64,000 nt of DNA from a bacterium (GTDB lineage: Bacteria > Electryoneota > RPQS01): assembly GCA_013360195.1 (NCBI GenBank), contig JABWCQ010000007.1, positions 1-64,000 on the forward strand, given 5' to 3'. The translations under genes were made by a program, and so were the position numbers. The notes under the pieces were generated by a model. It ran no database searches and was not told the DNA's origin. It worked only from the letters and a program-made list of their open reading frames with translations. Positions 18,870 through 28,168 of this stretch are shown in pieces; position 1 is the first letter of the stretch; the number at the start of each line of letters is the position of its first letter.

Positions 18870-19838
18870 ATGAGTAGAATACTTGTCACCGGCGGTGCCG
18901 GATTCATCGGGTCTCACTTGTGTGAGAACCTTCTAAGCAATGGGCATACTGTTGTTTGTTATGACAGCTTTGATGAGTTTTATCCCAGAAAGCTGAAGGA
19001 ACAGAATATATCCAACTGTTCGCTGAATCCGGAATTCACACTTGTTGAAGGAGATATCCGGGACCGGGCTCTCCTGGACGAAGTCTTTACTCACCATGGC
19101 TTCGACTCGGTTGTGCATTTGGCAGCTCGCGCAGGTGTCAGACCTTCGCTCGAACAGCCGGAACTTTATGCGGAGGTCAACGTCGCCGCGACCATCGGAT
19201 TATTTGAGATATGCCGCAGGTCGAATGTTAAGCAAATCGTGTTCGCATCAAGTTCTTCAGTGTATGGTGACAGGGACGACGGGCCGTTTCGTGAGTCTGA
19301 TAACACCGACCATCCCCTGAGTCCATATGGTTCCACCAAAAAGGCGGGAGAGGTCATCGCGCATGTCTATTCCCATCTATACGGAATCTCGATCGCTTGC
19401 CTACGGTTTTTCACAGTCTACGGGCCTCGGCAGCGTCCAGACCTTGCGATCCGCAAGTTCGTGAAACGCGCACTTTCCGGAGAACCCATTCCGGTATTCG
19501 GCGACGGGAGTTCACGACGTGATTACACTCATATCAATGACATTATCGGCGGGATTTCAGGCGCGTTGCGCTGGGTCGCATCCAAGGAAGGCAGATACGG
19601 GATTTTCAATCTCGGTTCTCACGCACCTGTTGAACTTCGTCTGCTGCTGCAATGGATAGAAGAGGATACGGGCAAACCGCTGAACATTGATCGGATGCCT
19701 CCCCAGCCCGGAGATGTCTTTCAGACGTTTGCGGACACAACGCAGGCGGAACAGGAACTCGGATTCCGGCACGACGTTCAGTTCCGTGACGGGATCAAGG
19801 ACTTCATCGAATGGATGAGGAAATACGACTTGAGTTAG
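18870..19838 (+). CDS. NAD-dependent epimerase/dehydratase (UDP-glucuronate 4-epimerase-like SDR)
   Basis: 322 residues from ATG at 18870 (a start at 18849 would add seven residues). Extended short-chain dehydrogenase: NAD-binding GGAGFIG (8-14), SSSSVYGD, catalytic Y153 and K157 in PYGSTKKAG, and RFFTVYGPRQRPDLAIRKFV. The last motif is typical of UDP-glucuronate/UDP-galacturonate 4-epimerases and related nucleotide-sugar enzymes; the exact sugar is not certain. It is one of few plus-strand genes. Its 3' end overlaps the convergent amidohydrolase gene by 35 bases with no terminator. Confidence 0.9.
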   Translation: MSRILVTGGAGFIGSHLCENLLSNGHTVVCYDSFDEFYPRKLKEQNISNCSLNPEFTLVEGDIRDRALLDEVFTHHGFDSVVHLAARAGVRPSLEQPELYAEVNVAATIGLFEICRRSNVKQIVFASSSSVYGDRDDGPFRESDNTDHPLSPYGSTKKAGEVIAHVYSHLYGISIACLRFFTVYGPRQRPDLAIRKFVKRALSGEPIPVFGDGSSRRDYTHINDIIGGISGALRWVASKEGRYGIFNLGSHAPVELRLLLQWIEEDTGKPLNIDRMPPQPGDVFQTFADTTQAEQELGFRHDVQFRDGIKDFIEWMRKYDLS

Positions 19839-21396
19839 GCGACGAATAGACCGACTGTCCGTTTACAATTGTCCGTGTGACTTGAATTCTATGAAGGTCG
19901 CACGGATTTATTTTGAACGGATTTTCGTCCAATACACAAAAGTCCGCGAGATATCCCTCGGCGATTTTCCCAATCTGTTCCTCCCAACCGGCCGCGAAGG
20001 CAGCGCCTTGCGAATAAGCCAGCAGCGCGTCCTGCACGGTGATTGTTTGCTCAGCATGCCAACCTCCTTGCGGAAAGCCGTCAGGCCGGGTGCGATTGAC
20101 AGCGGCATGCAGTCCCAAGATGGGATTCATGCTTTCGATTGGCCAATCGCTTCCAAACGCCAGAACCGCTCCCGCGTCCTTCAAACTCTTCCAAGCGTAT
20201 GATGTTGATTCCCGTTCCTCCCCCAATCGCGGCCGGACAAAGTTCATATCCGCTGTGCAGTGGACAGGTTGCATGCTGGCAACAACTCCCAGTTTCGCAA
20301 AACGCTCAATATCGCGCGGACGGAGATGCTGGCAATGCTCAATTCGAGGACGCAGTTCCGGACCGATGCCATTTGAGCCCGCCATTTCGATCGCGTCCAA
20401 CACAACACTATTGGCACGGTCACCGATGGCGTGCATGGCGATTTGATAGCCTTCACGATGAGCACTGCGAATGAAGCGGGCAAGCGGACCTTCGCGAATC
20501 AGCAACTCACCGGAGTTGCCGGGGTCGTCACTGTAGGGCTGCCAGAAGGAAGCGGTGCGCGAACCCAATGCCCCGTCCGTAAACCCCTTGAAACAAACGT
20601 AGCGAAACTTCTTCGAGTTCCGCTTCTCGAATCTGTCGGCCTCGAAGTCGAATGTCGTGGAAACTTTCCACATGTTCAGGCGCAGAACCTGGTCGGAAGA
20701 ATCGGCAAGATTGAGATATGCGTTTAACAGTCCGTGGCGGACACTCGCACTGGCGCAAGTGATACCGAGCGACAACGCATGTTCCTGCGCACGAAGGAAG
20801 CTGGCGTGCAACTCATCGGGCGATGGCTCAGGTATCTGATCGGCTACATAGATAGCCGCCTTCTCACGTAGCACGCCGTTCAACTTGCCGTCGCGGCCAC
20901 GCTCGAACACTCCGCCAACAGGGTTTCTGATAGCTCCGTCAATGCGGGCTTGAATCAGAGCACTCGAATTAGAGACGGCGGAATGCAGGTCATGGGTCCA
21001 AGCAAAGAACGGGTTATCAGGACAGACACGGTCAAGGTCGGTGCGGGTGACCGAAACTTCAGTTTGCTCGATGCCATGTCCCTGAATCCATTGCCCGCGT
21101 TCCGGTTTGTTTGTGGATATGTAAGCGGAGATGCGCTCGAGGATTTCGTCCACCGTGGTTGCGCCGCCGAAGTCAATTTGCGCCATTTGCAGTCCACCGG
21201 TGATGAGATGCAAGTGCGCGTCGTGAAAGCCCGGCAACAGCACTTCATTTGGCGACAACGCCAAGTGAGTCTCCGACTGCGGCACAAATACGCCTGTCTC
21301 TATGCGGGCAATGTGCGATTCATTGAGATGAATACGCACAGGTTCTACCTGTGCGCCGCCGAGCCATGCATTTCCAATAATCGCTTCAAGTCTCAT
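19804..21396 (-). CDS. Amidohydrolase family protein (YtcJ/AepA-like, Amidohydro_3)
   Basis: 530 residues. Metal-dependent TIM-barrel hydrolase. The HxH metal motif is in LLPGFHDAHLHL (H61, H63). FKGFTDGALGSRTASF, MHAIGDRANSVVLDAIE, EHCQHLRPRDIERF and LAFGSDWPIESMNP are characteristic of the YtcJ-type group. Typical substrates are cyclic amides or formyl/imine bonds, but the physiological substrate is unknown. No signal peptide. It is tightly coupled to the ymdB-like gene (ATGA overlap). Confidence 0.9.
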   Translation of the reverse strand: MRLEAIIGNAWLGGAQVEPVRIHLNESHIARIETGVFVPQSETHLALSPNEVLLPGFHDAHLHLITGGLQMAQIDFGGATTVDEILERISAYISTNKPERGQWIQGHGIEQTEVSVTRTDLDRVCPDNPFFAWTHDLHSAVSNSSALIQARIDGAIRNPVGGVFERGRDGKLNGVLREKAAIYVADQIPEPSPDELHASFLRAQEHALSLGITCASASVRHGLLNAYLNLADSSDQVLRLNMWKVSTTFDFEADRFEKRNSKKFRYVCFKGFTDGALGSRTASFWQPYSDDPGNSGELLIREGPLARFIRSAHREGYQIAMHAIGDRANSVVLDAIEMAGSNGIGPELRPRIEHCQHLRPRDIERFAKLGVVASMQPVHCTADMNFVRPRLGEERESTSYAWKSLKDAGAVLAFGSDWPIESMNPILGLHAAVNRTRPDGFPQGGWHAEQTITVQDALLAYSQGAAFAAGWEEQIGKIAEGYLADFCVLDENPFKINPCDLHRIQVTRTIVNGQSVYSSPNSSRISSSIR

Positions 21397-22217
21397 TTTA
21401 CAAGATCGCGTCTGATTCTGAATATAGACCGCGCCTTTCCGGTCGCGGTGTCCGCATCCACAACAGCTGCATGCAAACGAATTTCGTCTTTGGCTACACC
21501 GGATTTGCCGCCACCCATGGGATGCAGGAAACGATGCAGTGCGCTGGCCGTATCCATTCCGATTACACCCGAATGCGGCCCTGTCATGCCGACATCGGTC
21601 AGATAGGCTGTCCCGCCGAGAAGAATCTGCTCATCGGCCGTTTGCACATGCGTATGAGTGCCAATCACCGCTGTTACCTGTCCATCCATGAACCGCGCAA
21701 AGGCAAGTTTTTCGGCAGTTGCTTCGGCGTGAAAGTCAACAAAAATCAAGTTTGTTTCGCCGCGCAATGTGTCAACAAGCTGTTTCGCCAACCTAAACGG
21801 GTCATCGGAGGGCGGCAGAAGTGCGCGTCCCATTAAATTCACTACTGCCCAGCGAATCATGGGAGATACTTCGAAGAGGGTCCAGCCGCGGCCGGGAGTG
21901 TCACCAGGAAAATTCAAGGGGCGAAGCACACGTGGATTTTCCTGAATAGCAGAATGTGCCTTGTCGCGATAGAGAGTGTGATTGCCGCCGGACAAGACGT
22001 CCGCTCCGGCATCAAAGCACTTCCGGATGATCGCCGGAGAGAGACCTTTGCCGCCGTCGGCATTTTCCGCGTTAACAACACAAATGTCAGCGGAAATTTC
22101 ACGAATAAGCCCGGGCAACAATGCGGTAATCGCCTGCTGACCGGGCTCTCCATATACATCACCGACAAATAGCAGACGACTTGCGCCTGCAGTCTTACTT
22201 GGCAAGGCCTGAAGCAA
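21393..22217 (-). CDS. YmdB-family metallophosphoesterase (2',3'-cyclic-nucleotide phosphodiesterase)
   Basis: About 270 residues, normal for TIGR00282/YmdB. The dinuclear-metal motifs are seen as LFVGDVYGEPG, VNAENADGGKG, SGGNHTLYRDK, FVDFHAEATAEKLAF and GTHTHVQTAD. In Bacillus YmdB is a cyclic-nucleotide phosphodiesterase that affects biofilm and motility. The start is TTG at 22217 or 22205, both inside the end of rny. The rny-ymdB pairing is widely conserved. Confidence 0.92.
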   Translation of the reverse strand: MLQALPSKTAGASRLLFVGDVYGEPGQQAITALLPGLIREISADICVVNAENADGGKGLSPAIIRKCFDAGADVLSGGNHTLYRDKAHSAIQENPRVLRPLNFPGDTPGRGWTLFEVSPMIRWAVVNLMGRALLPPSDDPFRLAKQLVDTLRGETNLIFVDFHAEATAEKLAFARFMDGQVTAVIGTHTHVQTADEQILLGGTAYLTDVGMTGPHSGVIGMDTASALHRFLHPMGGGKSGVAKDEIRLHAAVVDADTATGKARSIFRIRRDLVK

Positions 22218-23763
22218 TGAATTCTCTCAGTACCGTGACTTTGATCTGACCCGGGTACTCCAATTCAGATTCCACCTTCTTCGCGATTTCGGTCGCAAGC
22301 ATCTCGGCCATCGAATCAGTGACTTTTTGGGGTTCGACGATGATACGAATCTCGCGGCCCGCCTGAATTGCGAAGGTCTTTTGAACGCCCTTGAAGCTGG
22401 ACGCGATTTCCTCAAGCTGCTGCAATCGCTTTACATACAGCTCAAGCGTTTCACGCCGTGCACCGGGTCTTGCCCCGGAGATCGCGTCTGCGGCTTGAAC
22501 GAGCACTCCAATCGGTGAAATGAACTCGGTATCGTTGTGATGAGCGGCAATCGTGTTGATCACGATTTTCGGTTCACGATATTTTTTCGCCAGCTCGACA
22601 CCAATTTCGACATGCGTGCCTTCAGTGTACCGGTCAATTGCCTTGCCGATATCATGCAGCAGGCCTGCACGACGTCCCATTTTGGCGTCGAATCCAAGCT
22701 GAGCACACATCAGCGCGGCAAGATGAGCGACTTCGATCGAGTGATGAAGAATATTTTGGCCGTAGCTCGTCCGGTATTTCAACCTTCCGACCAGCTTGAC
22801 CAGTTCGCGATGCAATCCCGTGACTCCCGCCTCAAGGCAGGCGGCCTCACCGATTTGCATCAGCTTCTCTTCCATCTCTTTTTCGATTTTCTTGACCAGT
22901 TCCTCGATGCGCTGAGGATGAATCCGGCCGTCCGCCATTAGCTGTTCAAGTGCTAATCGGGCAATCTCCCTGCGATAGGGATCGAATCCGCTAACGACCA
23001 CGGTTTCCGGAGTATCATCCACAATAATGTCAACTCCGGTCGCCTGTTCAAATGCACGGATGTTGCGACCTTCACGGCCGATGATTCGGCCTTTAATTTC
23101 GTCGTTGGGAATGTGAACTGCAGAAACAGTGCTTTCCACGCTGTGGTCGGCGGCAGATCGCTGAATCGCAGATACAATGACTTCGCGGGCTTCCCGATTG
23201 GCCGTCGCCTTCGCCTCGTCACGCATGTTCTTGATGAGCTCTGCGGTCGCATTTTGAGCCTCAGCCAGGAGCGATTCCTTTAGCTGCTCCAAAGCCTCAT
23301 CTTTTGAAAGTCCCGCGGCACGCTCAAGTTCCGCTTGAGCACGTTTCAAGGTCTCTTCAAGCTCCGCCTCAGTCTCCGCCAATTTCTTTTCCTTCTGGGT
23401 GTTCTGTCCCAGCAGGCGGTCAACTTCCTTGCGTTTCTTCTCGATCTCTTCGCGCTGATTTCTCAGATTTGCGTCGCGGTCCTTGATCGAACGCTCTTGA
23501 CGTGCCAATTCGTCCTTGGCCTGCCGCATCTCGTCTTCAAGGGCGGTGCGAAGCTTCAACTGCTCAGCGCCCAACTCCAGCATTTTCTCCTTGTACATCG
23601 TCTCCGCCTCTTTCTGAGCATCGGCGACGATGCGCTCGGCCTCCTGCCGAGACGTTTCCATTCTTTCACGGGAAATGGAGCGGCTCAGAAACCAACCAAT
23701 CAGGAACGCTGCGATGCCTGAGCCTGCGGCTAACGCAACGACTAAGAAAATGTTGTCCATCAA
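22195..23763 (-). CDS. rny: Ribonuclease Y
   Basis: 522 residues, standard. Membrane-anchored endoribonuclease that starts mRNA decay. N-terminal transmembrane helix (5-26), long coiled coil (about 30-200), KH domain with IKGRIIGREGRNIRAFE (223-239), and HD domain with LLHDIGKAID (H370/D371) and H340/H341. The start ATGATG is followed by typical RNase Y text. It is downstream of the 6S RNA candidate. Confidence 0.97.
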   Translation of the reverse strand: MMDNIFLVVALAAGSGIAAFLIGWFLSRSISRERMETSRQEAERIVADAQKEAETMYKEKMLELGAEQLKLRTALEDEMRQAKDELARQERSIKDRDANLRNQREEIEKKRKEVDRLLGQNTQKEKKLAETEAELEETLKRAQAELERAAGLSKDEALEQLKESLLAEAQNATAELIKNMRDEAKATANREAREVIVSAIQRSAADHSVESTVSAVHIPNDEIKGRIIGREGRNIRAFEQATGVDIIVDDTPETVVVSGFDPYRREIARLALEQLMADGRIHPQRIEELVKKIEKEMEEKLMQIGEAACLEAGVTGLHRELVKLVGRLKYRTSYGQNILHHSIEVAHLAALMCAQLGFDAKMGRRAGLLHDIGKAIDRYTEGTHVEIGVELAKKYREPKIVINTIAAHHNDTEFISPIGVLVQAADAISGARPGARRETLELYVKRLQQLEEIASSFKGVQKTFAIQAGREIRIIVEPQKVTDSMAEMLATEIAKKVESELEYPGQIKVTVLREFIASGLAK

Positions 23764-23790
23764 CGGGAATCTCCGCTGTATATATAAAAA

Positions 23791-24000
23791 GAATCCCTGA
23801 ATGGCAGACGTGGTACCAAGAACCTGGTACTACACGGCGGGAATTCACCTGCACGGTTCTTGCTTCCTCTATCCGCGACCGGAATGCTCCGGAAGAGAAC
23901 CCGGTTTCCCGGGCTTAGGCTTGCAATAGACGCCAGAGTCGAACTCCCTATTCTTTGACTATTGGTTCTTGAATCAAGAATCTGCCAAAACAGGGATCAA
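23791..24000 (-). ncRNA. ssrS: Putative 6S RNA
   Basis: A 210-base non-coding segment on the minus strand. Its ends form a long closing stem: GATCCCTG pairs with CAGGGATTC and GGCAGA with TCTGCC, separated by a small internal loop. Inside are a 5' hairpin (TTCTTGATTCAAGAA), GC-rich apical hairpins (CCCGGGAAACCGGG; CCGG/CCGG) and a 3' hairpin GTACCAGGTTCTTGGTAC. This is the long-rod-with-open-centre shape of 6S RNA, which binds and traps sigma-70 RNA polymerase. It follows zapA, the usual neighbour of ssrS in proteobacteria. T-rich sequence follows the 3' end. Confidence 0.7.
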
Positions 24001-24006
24001 AATCCT

Positions 24007-24012
24007 ATTGTA
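24007..24012 (-). promoter_or_regulatory. -10 element of the 6S RNA candidate
   Basis: Minus-strand TACAAT, one mismatch from TATAAT, lies seven bases before the first base of the closing stem at about 24000. No good -35 box is visible; AAGTCA or AACGGA lie at about the right distance. Confidence 0.5.
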
Positions 24013-24076
24013 ATAATTGACTTCCGTTTACCCTTACTCCGTCCTCCGTCATATCGTCGGCTTCGGCGGGAGCTCT

Positions 24077-24397
24077 CTACGCACCCAGTTCCCGAAGTTT
24101 TTCGTCCAAGCTTCGCTCCAAGTCGCGCGCCCGCTGGTTAATCCTGCTCTCAAGCTGAGTGCGCTCACTCTGTGCTTCCGCCAGTTCATGCGCCAGTTGC
24201 AGGGCGGCCAGCACGGCCAAGTCACCCGCCGGGCGAGTACGATCGGCACCGTGCACTAACTTCATTCGTTCGTCAACAATTCCTGCAACTTTCTTCAGAT
24301 AGATCGGATCGGCAGTCCGTCGCAGCCGATATGCCCTGTCGAAGATGGTGACTTCAACGGCATCGTCCTGAGTACTCTCTTGAAGAAGGTCGCTCAT
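24077..24397 (-). CDS. zapA: Cell division protein ZapA
   Basis: 106 residues from ATG at 24397. The N-terminal ZapA domain (VEVTIFDRAYRLRRTADPIY, VAGIVDERMKLV) is followed by LAVLAALQLAHELAEAQSER and a C-terminal coiled coil. ZapA cross-links FtsZ filaments at the division ring. A TTG at 24436 would extend it into the zapB stop region and is less likely. It follows a short coiled-coil gene, as zapA does in many genomes, and precedes the 6S RNA candidate. Confidence 0.9.
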   Translation of the reverse strand: MSDLLQESTQDDAVEVTIFDRAYRLRRTADPIYLKKVAGIVDERMKLVHGADRTRPAGDLAVLAALQLAHELAEAQSERTQLESRINQRARDLERSLDEKLRELGA

Positions 24398-24413
24398 CGT
24401 TCGAAAAAAATTC

Positions 24414-24671
24414 CTAAGCGGCTTCGAGCTTCTCAAGTAAAGCGGAAATGCGGGAGCGAATCAATTCTTCGGTCTGCGGATCGCGCTGGTTTTCCAATAG
24501 CTTCTCACACTTGCGCTTGGTCTCATCAAGTTCCTTAGCCGCTGTTTCATGCTGCTGGCGAAGGGTAGTAATCTCTCCGTTCAGTTTCCGGTTTTCGTCC
24601 TGAAGCTCGGAGAGTTTGGTCAAAAGTCTGGCAATTTTCTGGTCGAGCGCATCAAGCGTCTTAATGTCCAT
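24414..24671 (-). CDS. Small coiled-coil protein, probable ZapB-type division factor
   Basis: 85 residues from ATG at 24671 (MDIKTLDALDQKIARLL). Almost the whole protein is a heptad-patterned coiled coil (IARLLTKLSELQDENRKLNG, then a Lys/Glu-rich stretch). It resembles ZapB, which joins ZapA at the Z-ring. The call rests on coiled-coil character and adjacency to zapA, not on a firm family match. It lies 36 bases after pheT. Confidence 0.7.
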   Translation of the reverse strand: MDIKTLDALDQKIARLLTKLSELQDENRKLNGEITTLRQQHETAAKELDETKRKCEKLLENQRDPQTEELIRSRISALLEKLEAA

Positions 24672-24707
24672 TCGTGATGTATTGCAAAATTTAGGTTGAA
24701 CGAACAC

Positions 24708-27092
24708 TCAGCGTAACACGGCCGAGTGTTTTTGCTGCAAACTTGTAATAATGTTCTGTATGAAACTATCCACCTCGGAAGCATCGAGGCTGCGTTCGGG
24801 ATGGAGAAACTCGAGCCTGACGGCAACGGACTTCTTCCCCGGCCCCAATTTGTCACTGACAAAGACATCAAAGGGCCAAAGCCCGGACAGAAGGCTCCCG
24901 GCTGATTGGCGTATCGTGGCCGACAGGTCGGCAAAACTGATGTCACTATTCACAACGACTGCAAGGTCGCGCCAAGCGATCGGGAACTTCGGTAATGGTC
25001 GGAATTGCAGGTCGGGCCTGATGTGGTTTTGCAGAATCTCGAGATCAAGTTCGAACCATGCTACATCCGCATCAATATCCAACGGTGCGCAAACTGACTT
25101 TGGCCAAATACCAAAATTGCCAATCTTTTGTCCGCCCGCCAGCAGTTCTCCGGCCAGAAGCCCCGAAGTATCAAGAGCATAGCAATTAATATGATAATTG
25201 TCAAGAGAAAGCCGGGTGGCCAGAATTTCCAAAACTGACTTCAAGTCGAAATAGTCAATTGAATCTCTTGAGGGCTGCCAGCCCACCGGATACCTCCGCC
25301 CCGTCATGAGCCCCGCTGCTACCCTGGTTTCCCAGGTTCGAGGGTCGTCAGGCTCCCCGGAGTGGAAGGTTCGGGTAGTTTCGAACAGGCGAATGTCGCG
25401 GTCGCCTCGCTCGAAGTTCGCTGCAGCCGCCCGAAAGAGTGGAGGCAGGACGCTGCCCTGCAAGAACTTCATTTCGTCCGTCACGGGGTTCCCGACCAAC
25501 ACTCCTGGCGGCATTCCGGGAGGGTCCAAACGGGGTTCGGGATTCCACATGGACAACGACATGGCCTGCAGGAAGCCCTGGCCGACGAGTATGTCCTCCA
25601 CCTGCCTGCGTAGAATATGTCCCGGATCGTCCTGGCCGACAAGCACGACTTTGCCGGTGACTGAACTGGGGATGATATCGTAGCCATCCACTCGGACAAC
25701 TTCCTCGATGAGGTCCACCTCCCTCTCCAAATCAGGCCGGTGAGTAGGCGCTTTTACCTGCCAAGGCACAGAAGAGGCAAGAACCTCGCAGCCCAGCCGC
25801 GTCAAAATTTCGCTGATTTCCCTATCGTCGTACTCAACACCAATCAGCTCTGAAGCACGTTTCGGCCGGAAGTCTATGGTCACCGGGATAATGGGTTTCG
25901 GATATGCATCAACTGCACCGTTCAGTACCTCTCCTCCACCCCATTTCTGCATCAGGGAAATAGCGGCATTTGCCGCATACGGAACTTGGTTAGGATCGCA
26001 CCCTCTTTCAAAGCGGCGCGATGAATCAGTGGACATGCCGAGCGATTTTGCGGTGCGGCGGACATGCACCGGATCGAAGTATGCGCATTCGAGAACGACA
26101 TCCGTCGTGTCGTCACGAATCTCACTGTTTTGACCGCCCATTACCCCTGCCAGTGCAACACCGTGCCTGGAGTCAGCTATGAGCAAGTCGCTTGCTGTCA
26201 GCTTATGTTCCTTGCCATCTAATGTTGTGAATCGCTCGTCCGGGGAACCGTAACGGACTCTGATTTTGCGTCCCGTGAGAAAACGAGCATCGAACGCATG
26301 CAGCGGCTGACCGGTTTCCAACATCACGTAGTTCGTGACGTCCACAATATTACAGATCGGCCGTATGCCACAGCGCAGGAGCCGGATGGCGACTTCAAAC
26401 GGTGACGGAGCTATTTTCACACCGGAAATCACTCGTGCCAGATAGCGCGGGCAGGCCTCAGGCGCTTCGAGACTCACTTTGATGAAATCCGATGCTGGAC
26501 GCGCCGATTCAACAACGGAGTAGTGTTTGCGTTGCCACGGAAGCTTGAACTTGGCTGCAATATCACGTGCAACGCCAATGTGCGAGAGGAAATCCGGCCG
26601 GTTGGGAGTAATCTCAACATCATATACCGTATCCTGGAAATCCAGATAGCGGGCAGCCGGTGTGCCGACCTCCCATGAAAGCGGCAATTCGATTATTCCA
26701 GCGTGGGACGGAGCAAGACCAAGCTCCTCCTCAGAGGCCAGCATGCCATTTGATTCGTGACCGCGCAGCTTGGCTTTCTTGATCACCATGCCTCCCGCAG
26801 TCTTTGCACCGGCGAGCATTACCGCGACTTTGAGACCGACGCGAACATTAGGAGCGCCGCATACAATCGACAATTGTGCGTCACCGACATTCACTGTAGT
26901 GATGGACAGATGGTCGGTACCCTCTATCCTGGCGCACGCCGCAACCTCACCGATAACCACGTTTTCGAGCGAAGGCTTGTAAACTTCGGTGGACTCGATC
27001 TCAAGACCGAGCCACGTCAGTACCTCTCCCAGCTCTTGAGGCGGAACGGGCAGTTCGACGAATTCGGAAAGCCAATTGTAGCTTAGTAACAT
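24708..27092 (-). CDS. pheT: Phenylalanine-tRNA ligase beta subunit
   Basis: 794 residues, standard. Domains in order: N-terminal core (MLLSYNWLSEFVELPVPPQE), EMAP/tRNA-binding OB fold (about 40-150, with ITTVNVGDAQLSIVCGAPNV), B3/B4 editing domain (about 210-380), B5 (about 400-470, RPKRASELIGVEYDDREISE), the catalytic-like core, and a C-terminal FDX-ACB anticodon-binding domain (LPKFPIAWRDLAVVVN onward). It pairs with pheS five bases upstream as the alpha2-beta2 enzyme. Confidence 0.97.
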   Translation of the reverse strand: MLLSYNWLSEFVELPVPPQELGEVLTWLGLEIESTEVYKPSLENVVIGEVAACARIEGTDHLSITTVNVGDAQLSIVCGAPNVRVGLKVAVMLAGAKTAGGMVIKKAKLRGHESNGMLASEEELGLAPSHAGIIELPLSWEVGTPAARYLDFQDTVYDVEITPNRPDFLSHIGVARDIAAKFKLPWQRKHYSVVESARPASDFIKVSLEAPEACPRYLARVISGVKIAPSPFEVAIRLLRCGIRPICNIVDVTNYVMLETGQPLHAFDARFLTGRKIRVRYGSPDERFTTLDGKEHKLTASDLLIADSRHGVALAGVMGGQNSEIRDDTTDVVLECAYFDPVHVRRTAKSLGMSTDSSRRFERGCDPNQVPYAANAAISLMQKWGGGEVLNGAVDAYPKPIIPVTIDFRPKRASELIGVEYDDREISEILTRLGCEVLASSVPWQVKAPTHRPDLEREVDLIEEVVRVDGYDIIPSSVTGKVVLVGQDDPGHILRRQVEDILVGQGFLQAMSLSMWNPEPRLDPPGMPPGVLVGNPVTDEMKFLQGSVLPPLFRAAAANFERGDRDIRLFETTRTFHSGEPDDPRTWETRVAAGLMTGRRYPVGWQPSRDSIDYFDLKSVLEILATRLSLDNYHINCYALDTSGLLAGELLAGGQKIGNFGIWPKSVCAPLDIDADVAWFELDLEILQNHIRPDLQFRPLPKFPIAWRDLAVVVNSDISFADLSATIRQSAGSLLSGLWPFDVFVSDKLGPGKKSVAVRLEFLHPERSLDASEVDSFIQNIITSLQQKHSAVLR

Positions 27093-27096
27093 GATT

Positions 27097-28119
27097 TTAG
27101 CGTGGAGTAATACCGACGAATTGTTTCAGAAAACGCACGTCGCTGTCTGTCAGCAGGCGAATGTTCTGAATACCAAAGCGAAGCATGGCAATGCGGTCAA
27201 TACCCAATCCGAAGGCAAAGCCGGTGTAAACTTCCGTGTCGTAGCCCACTCCGGCGAGGACATTGGGATCCACCATTCCACAGCCACCCATCTCAAGCCA
27301 TCCGGTACTCTTGCAGATGCGACAACCCTCACCTTTGCAGAACGGACAGGTAACGTCCACCTCGGCGGATGGTTCAGTGAAAGGAAAGAAGTGAGGCCGG
27401 AAGCGAAGTTTGGTCTGTTGGCCGAAGAGTTGACGATAAAATGAGAGAAGAGTGCCTTTCAACTCTGCCATGGTCACGCCTTTGTCCACGTACAAACCTT
27501 CACACTGATGGAACATCGGGGAATGCGTTGCATCGGGCCGATCGCGGCGATAGACCCTTCCGGGCGAAATAATGCGAACCGGAGGATCCTGCTTCTCCAT
27601 TGTGCGGACTTGCACCGGCGAAGTTTCAGTGCGGACGACAAATCCATTCGGAAGGTAGATCGTATCACTCTCGTCTCGTGACGGATGCCAAGCGGGAGTG
27701 TTGAGCATATCAAAATTATACTTGACCAGCTCAATCTCGGGACCATCGGCGACCCGGAAACCCATGCTGCGAAAGATGTCCGTAATCTCGCGCATCACCA
27801 GAGTTAACGGATGATAGCCGCCAATCCATTGCGGCCTACCGGGAAGGGTTGTGTCAATAGATGGACCCTCGCTGCGCGGAGTCAAAGCAGTTTTACGTGC
27901 GGACTCGAGCAGCTCGAGCTCCGATTTCAGTTCATTCAGCGCTTGCCCTAAAGCCGGACGCTCGTCTGCCGAAGCCTGCCCGAGAAGTTTGAACAGGCCG
28001 GCTACCGCACCCTTGCGTGAAAGGTACTTTATAGATGCCTGTTCAAGTGAAGCCAAATCGGAAGCACGATTAAGTGCTTCGATAGCTTCCTGCCTTAACT
28101 GTTCGAGTTGTTCGCGCAT
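27097..28119 (-). CDS. pheS: Phenylalanine-tRNA ligase alpha subunit
   Basis: 340 residues. N-terminal coiled-coil arm (about 1-90) and class-II aminoacyl-tRNA synthetase core: HPLTLVMREITDIFRSMGF (motif 1 region), TSPVQVRTM, RVYRRDRPDATHSPMFHQCE (motif 2) and GFAFGLGIDRIAMLRFGI (motif 3). It also carries CPFCKGEGCRIC, a four-Cys knuckle often present in bacterial PheS. A stem followed by T-rich sequence sits between rplT and this gene. Confidence 0.97.
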   Translation of the reverse strand: MREQLEQLRQEAIEALNRASDLASLEQASIKYLSRKGAVAGLFKLLGQASADERPALGQALNELKSELELLESARKTALTPRSEGPSIDTTLPGRPQWIGGYHPLTLVMREITDIFRSMGFRVADGPEIELVKYNFDMLNTPAWHPSRDESDTIYLPNGFVVRTETSPVQVRTMEKQDPPVRIISPGRVYRRDRPDATHSPMFHQCEGLYVDKGVTMAELKGTLLSFYRQLFGQQTKLRFRPHFFPFTEPSAEVDVTCPFCKGEGCRICKSTGWLEMGGCGMVDPNVLAGVGYDTEVYTGFAFGLGIDRIAMLRFGIQNIRLLTDSDVRFLKQFVGITPR

Positions 28120-28127
28120 GTTTTGAT

Positions 28128-28168
28128 TGCAAAAATGAAAAGGCGACCCCTGCGGTGCAAGGATCGCC
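28128..28168 (-). terminator. Terminator or attenuator between rplT and pheS
   Basis: Minus-strand GGCGATCC pairs with GGGTCGCC (one bulge) around an inner CCTTGC..GCAGG element, followed by TTTTCATTTTTG. It lies 42 bases after the rplT stop and just before the pheS start. It may end the ribosomal-protein transcript partly or attenuate pheST. Confidence 0.65.

Noticed and set aside
24397-24436. Longer zapA start at TTG 24436
   Set aside because: Lacks a ribosome-binding site and overlaps the previous gene's end; family proteins start at the later Met.
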